A stretch of 64,000 bases of DNA, from contig NZ_AP025307.1 in assembly GCF_036492635.1 (NCBI RefSeq), positions 186,001 to 250,000 on the forward strand, in the 5' to 3' direction. Positions within the stretch are counted from its first letter, which is position 1, and every line of letters begins with the position of its first letter. The notes under the pieces were generated by a model. That model was not told the DNA's origin. It made no database searches and worked only from the letters and a program-made list of their open reading frames with translations. This DNA comes from Aureibacter tunicatorum. Its GTDB lineage: Bacteria; Bacteroidota; Bacteroidia; Cytophagales; Cyclobacteriaceae. Shown here piece after piece: positions 23,891-31,320 of this stretch. The translations under genes and the position numbers were made by a program.

Positions 23891-25097
23891 CATGAACTCT
23901 TTGGACAGGCCAGTAATCGTTATAACCGCTTTTCCAATTGCCTGATGCTATATCTTGATCTGATAGCAAGCATGCGTCAAGATCCGAACGAATTTCTTCT
24001 TCATTCATATCTTGTCCGATAAATACTATTTCGTTTTTACGATCTCCAAAAGTTTTATCCCAATTTCCTTCGATTTGACTTTGATTTTCGATGAACGACA
24101 AGTATTTGATTCGTTTGTCATATGGCATACTGCTCCACCATACTCCTGCGCTATCAGCTTTTAAAGAACCGCCAGCTTGACTCCAAACTAATGCTTGCTC
24201 AGGCCTTGAGGCTAACCAAAACAGTCCTTTGCTTCGGATAATGGTGCTAGGGAACTTAAGTTGTACATAATCCCAGAAGAGAGCTGGATCGAATGGTTTT
24301 TTGCTTCGATATACAAAAGAAGAAATTCCGTACTCTTCGGTTTCGGGGGTATGTTCGTCTTTGTTTAGTTCTTCTATCCATCCGGCACTTTGTTCTGCCT
24401 CATCAAAATCAAATAGTCCAGTATTTAAAATTTCCTTAGGATCTACTTTGCTGTAAGTCGATTCAATAATTTTAGCAGATGGATTAAGTTTTTGAATGGC
24501 TGCTTTTAATACGCCCAGATGCTCGTCTTCGACTAAATCTGTTTTATTTAGGATGATCACATTCGCGAATTCGATTTGGTCTGTCAATAGATTCACAATT
24601 GTGCGAGAATCGCCTTCTATGTCTGTAAGTTCCCTATCCATCAAGGTTTCAGGGCTACCAAAATCCTTGAAAAAGTTGAAAGCATCAACTACTGTCACCA
24701 TAGTGTCAACATAGCTGAAACGTGAAAGATCTATTCCATTTTCTTCATCAACAAATGAAAATGTCTGAGCGACAGGAACTGGCTCGCTAATGCCAGTGCT
24801 CTCTATGAGCAAATAGTCGAATCTATTTTCTTTAGCCAATCGCTCTACTTCAACCATTAAATCCTCTCGCAAAGTGCAGCAAATGCATCCATTGCTCATT
24901 TCCACAAGTTTTTCCTCAGTTCGTGAAAGCGTATTTTCGTTTTTTACCAATTCAGCATCCACATTAACTTCGCTCATGTCATTGACAATAACGGCGACTT
25001 TTAGACCTTCTTTATTGTGCAGGACATGATTCAACAAAGTGGTTTTTCCCGCTCCAAGAAATCCACTCAAAACAGTAACAGGCAGCTTGTTATTCAT
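23880..25097 (-). CDS. COG0523 (CobW/YciC/ZigA-type) GTP-dependent metallochaperone
   Basis: 405 residues. Walker A is GFLGAGKT (residues 12-19), the family metal-binding motif is C71-I-C-C74, the G3-like region is LLIESTGISEP, and the guanine specificity motif is NKTD. The C-terminal CobW_C domain (about 255-370) contains SSFVYRSKKPFDP and SKGLFWLASRP. These are GTPases that deliver zinc or other metals to target proteins, often when zinc is scarce. The 12-bp-arm palindrome just upstream of the start supports control by a Fur-family repressor such as Zur. No target protein is adjacent; the permease upstream on the same strand has its own regulation. Confidence 0.9.
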   Translation of the reverse strand: MNNKLPVTVLSGFLGAGKTTLLNHVLHNKEGLKVAVIVNDMSEVNVDAELVKNENTLSRTEEKLVEMSNGCICCTLREDLMVEVERLAKENRFDYLLIESTGISEPVPVAQTFSFVDEENGIDLSRFSYVDTMVTVVDAFNFFKDFGSPETLMDRELTDIEGDSRTIVNLLTDQIEFANVIILNKTDLVEDEHLGVLKAAIQKLNPSAKIIESTYSKVDPKEILNTGLFDFDEAEQSAGWIEELNKDEHTPETEEYGISSFVYRSKKPFDPALFWDYVQLKFPSTIIRSKGLFWLASRPEQALVWSQAGGSLKADSAGVWWSSMPYDKRIKYLSFIENQSQIEGNWDKTFGDRKNEIVFIGQDMNEEEIRSDLDACLLSDQDIASGNWKSGYNDYWPVQRVHALQ

Positions 25098-25109
25098 ATT
25101 GTTATCATT

Positions 25110-25136
25110 TATTATTGCAACTATGTTGCAATAATA
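25110..25136 (-). promoter_or_regulatory. Palindromic operator (candidate Zur/Fur-family box)
   Basis: Perfect inverted repeat: arm TATTATTGCAAC (25110-25121), spacer TAT, arm GTTGCAATAATA (25125-25136), 13 bases before the ATG at 25097. A degenerate second copy with ATGCAAC and TTGCAGT lies at 25152-25173, 39 bases further upstream. Size, symmetry and gene context fit a Fur-family repressor site. Zur is inferred, not shown. Confidence 0.65.
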
Positions 25137-25323
25137 GGTTTAAGCGCAAGATAATGCAACTTAATTGCAGTTAGATTTAAGGTTGATAGTTTTATGTTTT
25201 GATTTTGCTGAATCGAATGTTATGCAATCTATAAATTAATTTTGAAAAAAGGCGGCTATATGTTTCCAGTGTAATAACATACAGTCGCCTTTTAATAATA
25301 GAAAATGTTCTAATGCTTGAGAC

Positions 25324-26586
25324 TTATGATTTCACATCATAGCCCAAAGAGTTGATTGTTTCTTTGATATTTTCAATTTCCAAGCGATCGCCTTCTACGG
25401 TTACTGTTTTGGATTCAAGATCAACAATTGTATTTTCCACACAAGCCATTTTATTCAAGTTGTTCTCAACATTTGCTTTGCAATGATTGCAAGACATGCC
25501 GTCTACTTTTATGATTTCGCTATTCATGGTATTCGTTTTTATTTGAGTTGTTTTGTTCCTTTTTGATTTTAAATATTTCTGAATATAGCCATTTATGATT
25601 AAGGCTGTTAGAATTATTGCGGAGCTTGCTTCTATCCAATTAAGCCCTGTGTTGTGTTGATGACCGAGGTGTTGTTGAGCAATATTCGAAAACCAATGAG
25701 CTGGCAGAGCATAGTCAATTAACAACCCAAAAGTCAATGCCCCAGCGATGATAGTGCCTAAATAGGTAAATAGGCTTTTACGGCCTAATACTTTTCCGAT
25801 CATTGTCATTGTTGCTGCATTGGTAGCAGGCCCAGCCATTAATAATACGAATGCGGCCCCGGGACCAATGCCTTTTAATATTAACACAGCTGCCAAGGGA
25901 ATGGATCCGGTAGCGCAAATGTATAATGGGATGGAGACTACGAGTATCAACAACATTTGAACAAATGCAGGCAAGTCCAATAATTCAAAAAAATTATCCG
26001 GTATCAAGGCGGATATGATTGCGGCCAATACGAGTCCGATCACTAGCCATTTGGAAATATCTTGAATGAATTCTACAAAGCCATATTGAAAAACATCGAT
26101 GACCTTTTGCGAAAAAGTCTTTTGTTCTACAGTTTGTTCATGATAAGTAGCTTTCTTGGATTCTTCTTTAGTTACAGTACTAGTTATGAGACCTCCGGAG
26201 ATTCCTGTTACCAAAGCCGCCAAAGGCCTGATAATCGCGAAGGGCAAACCCATCAATGAAAATGTGGCTAGGATGGAGTCTACTCCCGTTTGCGGTGTTG
26301 AGATCAAGAAAGAAACGGTCCCGCCTTTGGAGGCTCCATTTTTATAAAATGCAGTGCCTGTGGGTATAACACCGCAGGAACAAAGAGGCAATGGAATTCC
26401 GAACACTGATGCTAGTACTGATGACTTGAAAGGAGAACCATTGAAATATCGTTCGATCTTGCTCTTAGGTACAAAAGCATACAACAGTCCAGCAAAGAAA
26501 AATCCGAGCAGTAAATAAGGCGACATTTCGCCTAGAATGTTAATGAAATCCGTAAGAAATGTTATGATGTATTTTTGTGCTTCCAT
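25324..26586 (-). CDS. SO_0444-type Cu/Zn efflux permease with C-terminal HMA domain
   Basis: 420 residues. About eight to ten membrane segments of the DUF318/ArsP-like permease family span residues 10-340, with the hallmark FGIPLPLCSCGVIPTG motif (about 60-75) and a second repeat at IPLYICATGSIPLAA. Residues about 358-420 are a heavy-metal-associated domain with GMSCNHC (CxxC near 366-369). The family exports copper, zinc or related ions. The fused HMA domain would capture or deliver the metal. The AraC-type regulator with its own CxxC segment lies 86 bases upstream on the same strand, and the gap contains a phased direct repeat. Confidence 0.88.
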   Translation of the reverse strand: MEAQKYIITFLTDFINILGEMSPYLLLGFFFAGLLYAFVPKSKIERYFNGSPFKSSVLASVFGIPLPLCSCGVIPTGTAFYKNGASKGGTVSFLISTPQTGVDSILATFSLMGLPFAIIRPLAALVTGISGGLITSTVTKEESKKATYHEQTVEQKTFSQKVIDVFQYGFVEFIQDISKWLVIGLVLAAIISALIPDNFFELLDLPAFVQMLLILVVSIPLYICATGSIPLAAVLILKGIGPGAAFVLLMAGPATNAATMTMIGKVLGRKSLFTYLGTIIAGALTFGLLIDYALPAHWFSNIAQQHLGHQHNTGLNWIEASSAIILTALIINGYIQKYLKSKRNKTTQIKTNTMNSEIIKVDGMSCNHCKANVENNLNKMACVENTIVDLESKTVTVEGDRLEIENIKETINSLGYDVKS

Positions 26587-26628
26587 AAGTAAATATTTTG
26601 ATAGACAAAATAAGCAAGTAATAAGATC

Positions 26629-26665
26629 AAAAGTATTACATGATTTTGGAAAAGTGTTACATCAT
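26629..26665 (-). promoter_or_regulatory. Direct repeat, 21-bp period: candidate AraC operator
   Basis: AAAAGTATTACATGAT (26629-26644) and AAAAGTGTTACATCAT (26650-26665) match at 14 of 16 bases and are exactly 21 bases (two helical turns) apart. They sit 43-79 bases before the permease ATG and just after the regulator gene. Tandem same-face half-sites are typical for AraC-family activators. Confidence 0.6.
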
Positions 26666-26672
26666 CTTTGTC

Positions 26673-27245
26673 TTAAATTTCATCAAGTGGTTTGCGCTTG
26701 TAGTTTTTTAGTTTTTTAAATTGGGTAGGTGTCAATCCTGTCACTTTTTTGAATTGACTTGAAAGGTGCTGGACACTGCTATATCCTAATTCGAAAGCTA
26801 TTTCCTTTGAAGACATTTCATCGTAGACTAATAACTCTTTGACCTTTTCGATTTTTTGATTGATGATGTATTTTTCTATAGTGATTCCTTCCACTGATGA
26901 GAAGAGATTGCTAAGATAAGAATAATCATAGCCTAGTTCTTTGGCTAGAAACTGAGAGTAATTATTTGTTCCTGATTGTTCTTTTGCATAATGAATTCTC
27001 TCGATGATTAGTGTTTTAATCCCATCAATTAACTGGCTTTTTTTGTCATTGATTAATTCAAAATCATTATCATCCAAAACTCGCCTAACTTCATTTATTT
27101 TGTCGGAGCTAAGTGCTGTCGATACTCTTGCTTTTCCAAGTTCAATTTCTTCAATGGTCAAGTTTAATTTTTCAAGCTCGTCCCTGACGACTTTGATGCA
27201 TCGTTTGCAGACCATGTTTTTGATATACAGTACTGTTGAATCCAT
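26673..27245 (-). CDS. AraC-family regulator with N-terminal HMA-like CxxC domain
   Basis: 190 residues. Residues 1-65 look like a heavy-metal-associated ferredoxin-like fold with M11-V-C13-K-R-C16 and a beta-alpha-beta pattern (RVSTALSSDKINEVRRVLDDNDFEL). Residues about 85-185 are an AraC double helix-turn-helix (YSYLSNLFSSVEGITIEKYI, SSKEIAFELGYSSVQHLSSQFKKVTG, TPTQFKKLK). The architecture suggests a one-component metal sensor (copper or zinc). It precedes the metal permease gene, which has a phased direct repeat in its promoter. The regulator's own promoter looks nearly leaderless. Confidence 0.85.
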   Translation of the reverse strand: MDSTVLYIKNMVCKRCIKVVRDELEKLNLTIEEIELGKARVSTALSSDKINEVRRVLDDNDFELINDKKSQLIDGIKTLIIERIHYAKEQSGTNNYSQFLAKELGYDYSYLSNLFSSVEGITIEKYIINQKIEKVKELLVYDEMSSKEIAFELGYSSVQHLSSQFKKVTGLTPTQFKKLKNYKRKPLDEI

Positions 27246-27249
27246 AGGA

Positions 27250-27257
27250 CAAAGGTA
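27250..27257 (-). promoter_or_regulatory. TAnnTTTG element of the HMA-AraC regulator gene
   Basis: TACCTTTG on the minus strand ends 5 bases before the ATG at 27245, so the transcript would be leaderless or nearly so. The upstream TTG (27285-27283) is 25 bases away, slightly beyond the usual 17-23. An inverted repeat TTAGA/TCTAA (27265-27280) lies between them. Confidence 0.4.
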
Positions 27258-27295
27258 GAAGATGTTAGACTAATATCTAAAACAAGTAATTGTGA

Positions 27296-27332
27296 AACTT
27301 ATTGAATCAGTCTTGGGGAGACTCAATAAGTT
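27296..27332. terminator. Extended hairpin at the end of the methyltransferase gene
   Basis: AACTTATTG pairs with CAATAAGTT, with an inner AGTCT/AGACT stem, a TGGGG loop and a 4-base bulge. It overlaps the methyltransferase stop codon. There is no strong T-run on the minus strand, so it may be a terminator, a 3'-end processing signal or an attenuator before the regulator gene. Confidence 0.45.
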
Positions 27333-28086
27333 ATTTTGCTTGCAGAACATAAAAAACGTAACTGTACTCTGTGCCATGATTTGTGTAAAGGTCGATTTCT
27401 TCTTGAATCATTCTAGCGACTTCCAATGCGATTGCATTTTCTGGATATTTTGCTTTCATAGCATCGATATTCCTTTGCAAAGGAACATAATAGTTGTCTG
27501 TCCAAGCTTCTTTGGGAAGTATAAAGTGATTGACCACTTCATAGCCTAAGTTTTCCGCTTGTATGTTTTTATTTTCAATACTGTCTATTTGAGGATAGTT
27601 TGCTTCCCAATATGCCTTTGCTTGCTTTGATTGATTGTCGGTAATCCAGCTGATTTCGCTGCAAATTAATTTGCCGTTTGGCTTAAGAAATCGTTTCCAT
27701 TCCTTCAGTCCAGTTTCAAATCCTGCGATATAAATGGATCCTTCAGCAAAAATATAATCAAAACTGCTATCTTCGAATGTCATTTCAAACATGGACATGC
27801 AAATGCCTTTCACACGGTTGTCCAAGTTATATTGTTTGGCTTTATGATTAAATTGATCAATGAAATCCGAACTATTATCAATGGCAACCACCTCGGCATT
27901 TTCTAATGATTTTGCCATTAGGAATGTATGTGATCCAACCCCACAACCGATATCCAAGATTTTGACAGTTTGATTCTTGTCAATGCATTCAATGGCTTTT
28001 AAAGTTGATTGATTATCCCCAGGGCCTAATCTGTCCATATTTTCGAATGCCTCATAAAAATAATCTTCCATTTTTTTCTCCATCAC
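27331..28086 (-). CDS. Class I SAM-dependent methyltransferase
   Basis: 251 residues with the Rossmann-type SAM site: motif I KILDIGCGVGSHTF (about 42-55), motif II VVAIDNSSDFID, and FDYIFAEGSIY as motif IV. The C-terminal part is rich in aromatic residues (YVPLQRNIDAMKAKYP). It resembles small-molecule methyltransferases of the UbiE/Methyltransf_11 group. The substrate is unknown. It lies upstream of the metal regulator on the same strand (85-base gap with a hairpin), so a link to metal or arsenic-type methylation is conceivable. No Cys set typical of ArsM is visible. Confidence 0.85.
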   Translation of the reverse strand: MMEKKMEDYFYEAFENMDRLGPGDNQSTLKAIECIDKNQTVKILDIGCGVGSHTFLMAKSLENAEVVAIDNSSDFIDQFNHKAKQYNLDNRVKGICMSMFEMTFEDSSFDYIFAEGSIYIAGFETGLKEWKRFLKPNGKLICSEISWITDNQSKQAKAYWEANYPQIDSIENKNIQAENLGYEVVNHFILPKEAWTDNYYVPLQRNIDAMKAKYPENAIALEVARMIQEEIDLYTNHGTEYSYVFYVLQAK

Positions 28087-28173
28087 ATTGCTGTTTTTGA
28101 TTGGTAAAATAGTTAACAGGTCACAAATAAACCTTAGATATAACTCTTGTCATATCGAATTGATAACATGATT

Positions 28174-28683
28174 TTACATTTCTTCAACGACTTTTCCGCA
28201 GTGCAGCATTTTGTCTCCAAAGTATGGATTATTAACTTCCTTTTCTGCGCTTAGCCAGTACCCTCCTGCATAGTCAAATGCCATTGGACAATATTGTCGA
28301 TAAAGAGTCACGTTCTTAGAATCTTCTTTTTGACTTTGATAAACAAGAGCAGAAAGGTCTGAGAAGGCATTTCGTTGCACGTTCAAGGAATTGGATGATG
28401 CTATAGCTTTTACGGGTTTGCTCATTTTAGAGTATTCCGCTTTGTTTTTTGAAATATAAGCTTTTAGTTTTTGGGCTTCATCGCTTGCTTCTTTAGCATT
28501 GCTATTGACCAATGCATCTTTGATTTTCAAATAATGATTGATTAAACTTGATGTATTGTCTTGCTGTGTTCTTGCGCTAGCTTCTTTATTGACAGGCAAT
28601 TTGGCGAAGCTGTTTAATGAGTAAGTTGAGGATAAAACAATTGCGACTAGTAAAACGATAGAGTGTATTTTTGTTATTTTCAT
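28174..28683 (-). CDS. DUF3347 periplasmic protein (copper-associated)
   Basis: 169 residues with an N-terminal signal peptide (about 1-28, hydrophobic VLLVAIVLSSTYSL). The rest is one DUF3347 domain: a helical part (LINHYLKIKDALVNSNAKEA) and the conserved tail YRQYCPMAF...GGYWLSAEKEVNNPYFGDKMLHCGKV with two Cys and several Met that could bind copper. In Bacteroidota this domain occurs alone or attached to CusB-type efflux adaptors. Together with the HMA permease and regulator it strengthens the reading of 25-29 kb as a copper/zinc resistance region. It is separately transcribed. Confidence 0.82.
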   Translation of the reverse strand: MKITKIHSIVLLVAIVLSSTYSLNSFAKLPVNKEASARTQQDNTSSLINHYLKIKDALVNSNAKEASDEAQKLKAYISKNKAEYSKMSKPVKAIASSNSLNVQRNAFSDLSALVYQSQKEDSKNVTLYRQYCPMAFDYAGGYWLSAEKEVNNPYFGDKMLHCGKVVEEM

Positions 28684-28825
28684 TTTTTGAAATTATGTAA
28701 ATAAAATTTGAAGTATTTGAGAATACAGTTTCTGAGACTATTATGATTTTTTCGTAAAGTACAGAATGAAAGTATGAAGAACAACCACAATGACTGTTAA
28801 TATTTGCTAAGACTCATTTATTAAA

Positions 28826-29491
28826 TTAAGGCAATAGCCTGAAGTGAATCAATATTTTATCTTTATTTCTCCATCTTACCCAACCTTCTTTAACTTCGTA
28901 ATTAGGGTCTGACTCCTCGTCAAGCCATAGATCTTCAATGCTTTTTACTTTTATCCATTCAGGGTTTTTGCCAAATTCTATGAATTCAACCAAGCTTGCA
29001 TTAATATGGCCAGCATTTTCATCCGGAGCAGATTTAACTTGTGAATTGTTGGTAAGTATCTCAAAGGATTCGAATACTTTGAGAATTCTTATAGCATTGA
29101 ATTTATGCTTGTCATCAATAGCAATGTATTTATAATTTCCTTTATTTATTCTGATTTTATAAAACTTGTTTTGAACGACTGCAACATAAACCGGATTCAG
29201 AATATTGTACTCTTGATAAAAGAATACAGGTTGAAACTCTTGGCATAAAGAGTGAATTTCCCTCAATCTCGCTGAATGATGCTCTTCCTGGAAAAAGATC
29301 TCGTCATCATTTTTATATAGCTTGATATACACATCGTGAATGTTCGGAGAATTGTAAATTTTCAAGGTGTCGTTTTTTGTAAACTTATTGAAATGGATAT
29401 TGAGGATTCCTTTTGGAGATATTTTTTCAGCGTATGCACTCTGAAAATAAATTGTAATCAAAATTAGAAGGATAGATGAAGGGAATTTCAT
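28826..29491 (-). CDS. Secreted protein of unknown function
   Basis: 221 residues with a signal peptide (MKFPSSILLILITIYFQSAYA). The mature part is beta-rich, with acidic and aromatic patches (FFQEEHHSARLREIHSLCQEFQPVFFYQEYN, EWIKVKSIEDLWLDEESDPNYEVKEGWVRWR). The second half resembles an SH3-like fold (VKSAPDENAGHINASLVEFIEF ... EGWVRW), as in bacterial SH3 domains, but I am not certain. It has one Cys. No operon partner: the DUF3347 gene downstream is 142 bases away. Confidence 0.7.
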   Translation of the reverse strand: MKFPSSILLILITIYFQSAYAEKISPKGILNIHFNKFTKNDTLKIYNSPNIHDVYIKLYKNDDEIFFQEEHHSARLREIHSLCQEFQPVFFYQEYNILNPVYVAVVQNKFYKIRINKGNYKYIAIDDKHKFNAIRILKVFESFEILTNNSQVKSAPDENAGHINASLVEFIEFGKNPEWIKVKSIEDLWLDEESDPNYEVKEGWVRWRNKDKILIHFRLLP

Positions 29492-29651
29492 GTTATTGAT
29501 TTAATATAAGGTTAAGGGTTTTAATATTACGAATAATAAAAAAGATCTGAAAAAATTAGCTTGGCCTAAAATTCCATTTCTTTGAACTTTTTGACCATGT
29601 CTAGGGCAGTTGATCTTCGGATATTTGTGTCAAGACAAAAATATCAAAGCC

Positions 29652-30614
29652 ATGACAACTAATCAAAATCAAAACTTATCAGTATTCATCACAGGCGCGA
29701 ATGGAGGCTTGGGATTTGAAACCGCAAAGATATTGCTTGCATCAGGCGTTGGACGTTTGGCGTTGGCGACGAGAAAGGAGGCAAAAGCTGTGCAGGCAAG
29801 AGCGAGAATTTTGGATCAAGTAAGAGCTAAAGGGAAAGTGGAAGCGTATGGAGGTTTCGATATGAATGATCCGAAATCCATTGAAGATTCAGTCAAAAGA
29901 ATGCCGGAGAACAAGCCTTTTAATGTTATCTTTTTACAGGCGGGTGGAGTGTTTTTTACAGATGATTATCAATTTTTGAATTACGGAAAAAAGAGACTGG
30001 AAAAGACGGTGTTTCAAAATGCATTTGGAGCTTATATTACATTGGTAAATTTGCAAAAAGCCGGATTGGTAGCACCGAATGCAAGGGTAGTTTTCGCCGG
30101 AGGAGAAGGAGCAAGGGGTATTCCTGGCATGATCGAAAAGCCGGTATTTCTCTCTTATAATTCATTGAAAGGATATATAGAGGGCTCTAAAGATATGCCT
30201 GCGTATAACCCAATGAATAGCATAGGGATTTCCAAGCTAGTAAGTGCCTTGATTTCCCAGAAGTTGTCCGAGATTAATGATGGCAATGAGTATATTTGGT
30301 TTACTCCTGGCTTGACTCATGGGACTAATGGCTTGAAGAAAGTGGCTCCTGTGAAAAGATTTTTTATGGAAAAAGTAATGTTTGGGATGTCCGCTATGTT
30401 GGGAATGTCACAAAGCCCGAAAAAAGGCGCTGAAAAATACGCGGAATGCTTGTTGGGAGAAGTTGGCAAAAATGGAGATGTACTTGGCGCTCCTGAAGGA
30501 AAAGTATTGGGTAAAATTACAGATCAAAAGCCAATGAATCCTTCGATTCGCGATAGAGACTTAATTGACGGCATATGGAGAATGGTGAACGAAATATATC
30601 CGAGAACAGCATAA
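29652..30614 (+). CDS. SDR-fold protein lacking the catalytic Ser and Tyr
   Basis: 320 residues from the ATG at 29652; the frame also opens at an upstream TTG, but those residues do not look like protein. A Rossmann nucleotide-binding motif TGANGGLG (residues 14-21) and a long alpha/beta body identify a short-chain dehydrogenase/reductase of the type related to protochlorophyllide reductase. The canonical YxxSK site reads IGISK here, and the usual SS of the catalytic Ser region reads GG in VVFAGGEGARG. An NAD(P)-binding regulator or a changed chemistry is more likely than a normal dehydrogenase. It is convergent with prfH, sharing the terminator at 30624. Confidence 0.8.
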   Translation: MTTNQNQNLSVFITGANGGLGFETAKILLASGVGRLALATRKEAKAVQARARILDQVRAKGKVEAYGGFDMNDPKSIEDSVKRMPENKPFNVIFLQAGGVFFTDDYQFLNYGKKRLEKTVFQNAFGAYITLVNLQKAGLVAPNARVVFAGGEGARGIPGMIEKPVFLSYNSLKGYIEGSKDMPAYNPMNSIGISKLVSALISQKLSEINDGNEYIWFTPGLTHGTNGLKKVAPVKRFFMEKVMFGMSAMLGMSQSPKKGAEKYAECLLGEVGKNGDVLGAPEGKVLGKITDQKPMNPSIRDRDLIDGIWRMVNEIYPRTA

Positions 30615-30623
30615 TTAAAAAGA

Positions 30624-30660
30624 TCCCTTGGCCTATCAACATGAAAGACCAAGGGTATTT
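30624..30660. terminator. Bidirectional terminator between SDR and prfH
   Basis: CCCTTGG ... CCAAGGG stem with a plus-strand T-rich tail (ATTTATTATTTTTTT). It lies between the two convergent stops at 30614 and 30662. Confidence 0.75.
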
Positions 30661-30661
30661 A

Positions 30662-31309
30662 TTATTTTTTTATGTTAAAATTTCTGCCTTCAAATATTCG
30701 TATTGGGTTGCCTCGCTCAAGTTGACAGTGATTGAGCCAGTCATCCATTTTGAGTTCTAATATTTGATTCTTATTCTGTTGTTCCAATAGCTTTTGCAAT
30801 CTTTCTTTAGCGATTTTTTTATTCATATGTTGGGATCTTTGATCACTGGCGACAACTTGAATGCTTGTCGGCTTGTGTGTTATGCGCACAGCGCTACTTA
30901 CTTTATTGGCATGTTGTCCTCCGGGACCTCCGGATCTGATAGCTTGAAAATGCAGATCGCTATCTTTCAAAGAGTTTTCAGAAGCATCATGAGTCAAGCA
31001 TTTGACTCCTACAAACCAGTTCTTTCGTTTATGAAGGGGTCTATATTGACTTCTTCCAATCCACTGAACCGTTCCATTCCAAAATTCAGCATCATCGTAA
31101 ATATTTATGCCTTTCACTTGAAGCACAGCTGAGTTCAAAGTGCCATTCATTGGGCCTTTTTCCCGATGAATAACTTCGCATTCAGTATTTTTACTTTCAA
31201 AGAGTTTGATCAGGTATTTTAATAATTGCGCTGTCACCCAGCAACATTCTGCCGGCCCTCTTCCAGAGGTTATTTGAAGCCGGAATTCTTGTATATTATT
31301 ACTTTTCAT
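30662..31309 (-). CDS. prfH: Peptide chain release factor H
   Basis: 215 residues with the peptidyl-tRNA hydrolysis motif GGPGGQHANKVSSAVR (about 135-150) of class I release factors, but no stop-codon recognition domain. The N-terminus QITSGRGPAECCWVTAQLLKYL is typical for PrfH. PrfH is known to release peptides from ribosomes whose 16S rRNA has been cut in the decoding centre, working with the RtcB ligase encoded next to it. The start is 11 bases after the rtcB stop, so the two are cotranscribed, rtcB first. Confidence 0.92.
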   Translation of the reverse strand: MKSNNIQEFRLQITSGRGPAECCWVTAQLLKYLIKLFESKNTECEVIHREKGPMNGTLNSAVLQVKGINIYDDAEFWNGTVQWIGRSQYRPLHKRKNWFVGVKCLTHDASENSLKDSDLHFQAIRSGGPGGQHANKVSSAVRITHKPTSIQVVASDQRSQHMNKKIAKERLQKLLEQQNKNQILELKMDDWLNHCQLERGNPIRIFEGRNFNIKK

Positions 31310-31320
31310 TGTTTGTCGAA

